This document shows positions 39,836 to 39,846 of a stretch of DNA of 39,846 bases, piece after piece. How positions within the stretch are numbered: position 1 is the stretch's first letter; each line of letters starts with the position of its first letter. Source of the DNA: Pseudomonas sp. REP124 (GTDB lineage Bacteria > Pseudomonadota > Gammaproteobacteria > Pseudomonadales > Pseudomonadaceae); assembly GCF_020164475.1 (NCBI RefSeq), contig NZ_JAIQWX010000049.1, positions 1-39,846 of the forward strand, read 5' to 3'. The notes below the pieces were generated by a model. That model was not told the DNA's origin. It saw nothing but the letters and a program-made list of their open reading frames with translations, and did no database searches. The position numbers were made by a program, and so were the translations under genes.

Positions 39836-39846
39836 AAGCTTCGCGG

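Overview
The window is a stretch of chromosome from a fluorescent-group Pseudomonas (P. fluorescens-like). The basis is high GC with strong third-position GC bias, dense Pseudomonas-type REP palindromes between genes, a benR-benABCD/catRBCA aromatic degradation cluster, OsmE, DUF1652 and DUF3087 proteins, and a six-gene Mrp/Sha antiporter operon with the A and B subunits fused. The species assignment is inference. I saw no rRNA, tRNA, CRISPR array, prophage or insertion sequence.

Layout. 1-4.7 kb: a type-II NADH-dehydrogenase-like flavoprotein divergent from an Rrf2 regulator, two small lipoproteins (one OsmE), several small conserved proteins and a NUDIX hydrolase. 4.7-9.7 kb: benzoate oxidation genes benA-B-C-D on the minus strand, with the AraC/XylS-type activator benR just upstream. 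Two perfect TGCA-N6-GGATA BenR sites precede benA. 10.0-13.5 kb: the catechol ortho-cleavage operon catB-C-A (minus strand), divergent from its LysR activator catR, with a perfect ATAC-N7-GTAT operator between. Together these convert benzoate to catechol, cis,cis-muconate, muconolactone and 3-oxoadipate enol-lactone. The later steps and a benzoate transporter are not here.

13.6-25 kb: mixed housekeeping and accessory genes. These are a DUF1652 protein, a polysaccharide deacetylase lipoprotein, an orphan ABC substrate-binding protein, an SRAP DNA-repair protein, an AT-rich patch with an unrecognised small ORF, an AzlCD exporter pair, two diguanylate cyclases flanking a DUF2784 protein and a LysR regulator, a DUF3087 membrane protein and the nucleosidase PpnN. 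25-30.3 kb: an orphan OmpR-type response regulator, then two small secreted proteins that share an almost identical 15-residue C-terminus (one also carries internal DRL repeats), an FAD/NAD(P)-binding protein, and an XRE-cupin regulator divergent from a DMT exporter with a twin palindromic operator.

30.4-36.5 kb: a tightly overlapping six-gene Mrp-type monovalent cation/proton antiporter operon. 36.7-39.8 kb: a DUF3995 membrane protein, and a DUF2946 protein with a CPLC motif directly upstream of a TonB-dependent receptor.

The least explained elements are the paired secreted proteins at 26.1-27.0 kb, the AT-rich patch with its orphan ORF at 17.0-17.5 kb, and the Rrf2-flavoprotein intergenic region with three ATCGAT palindromes.
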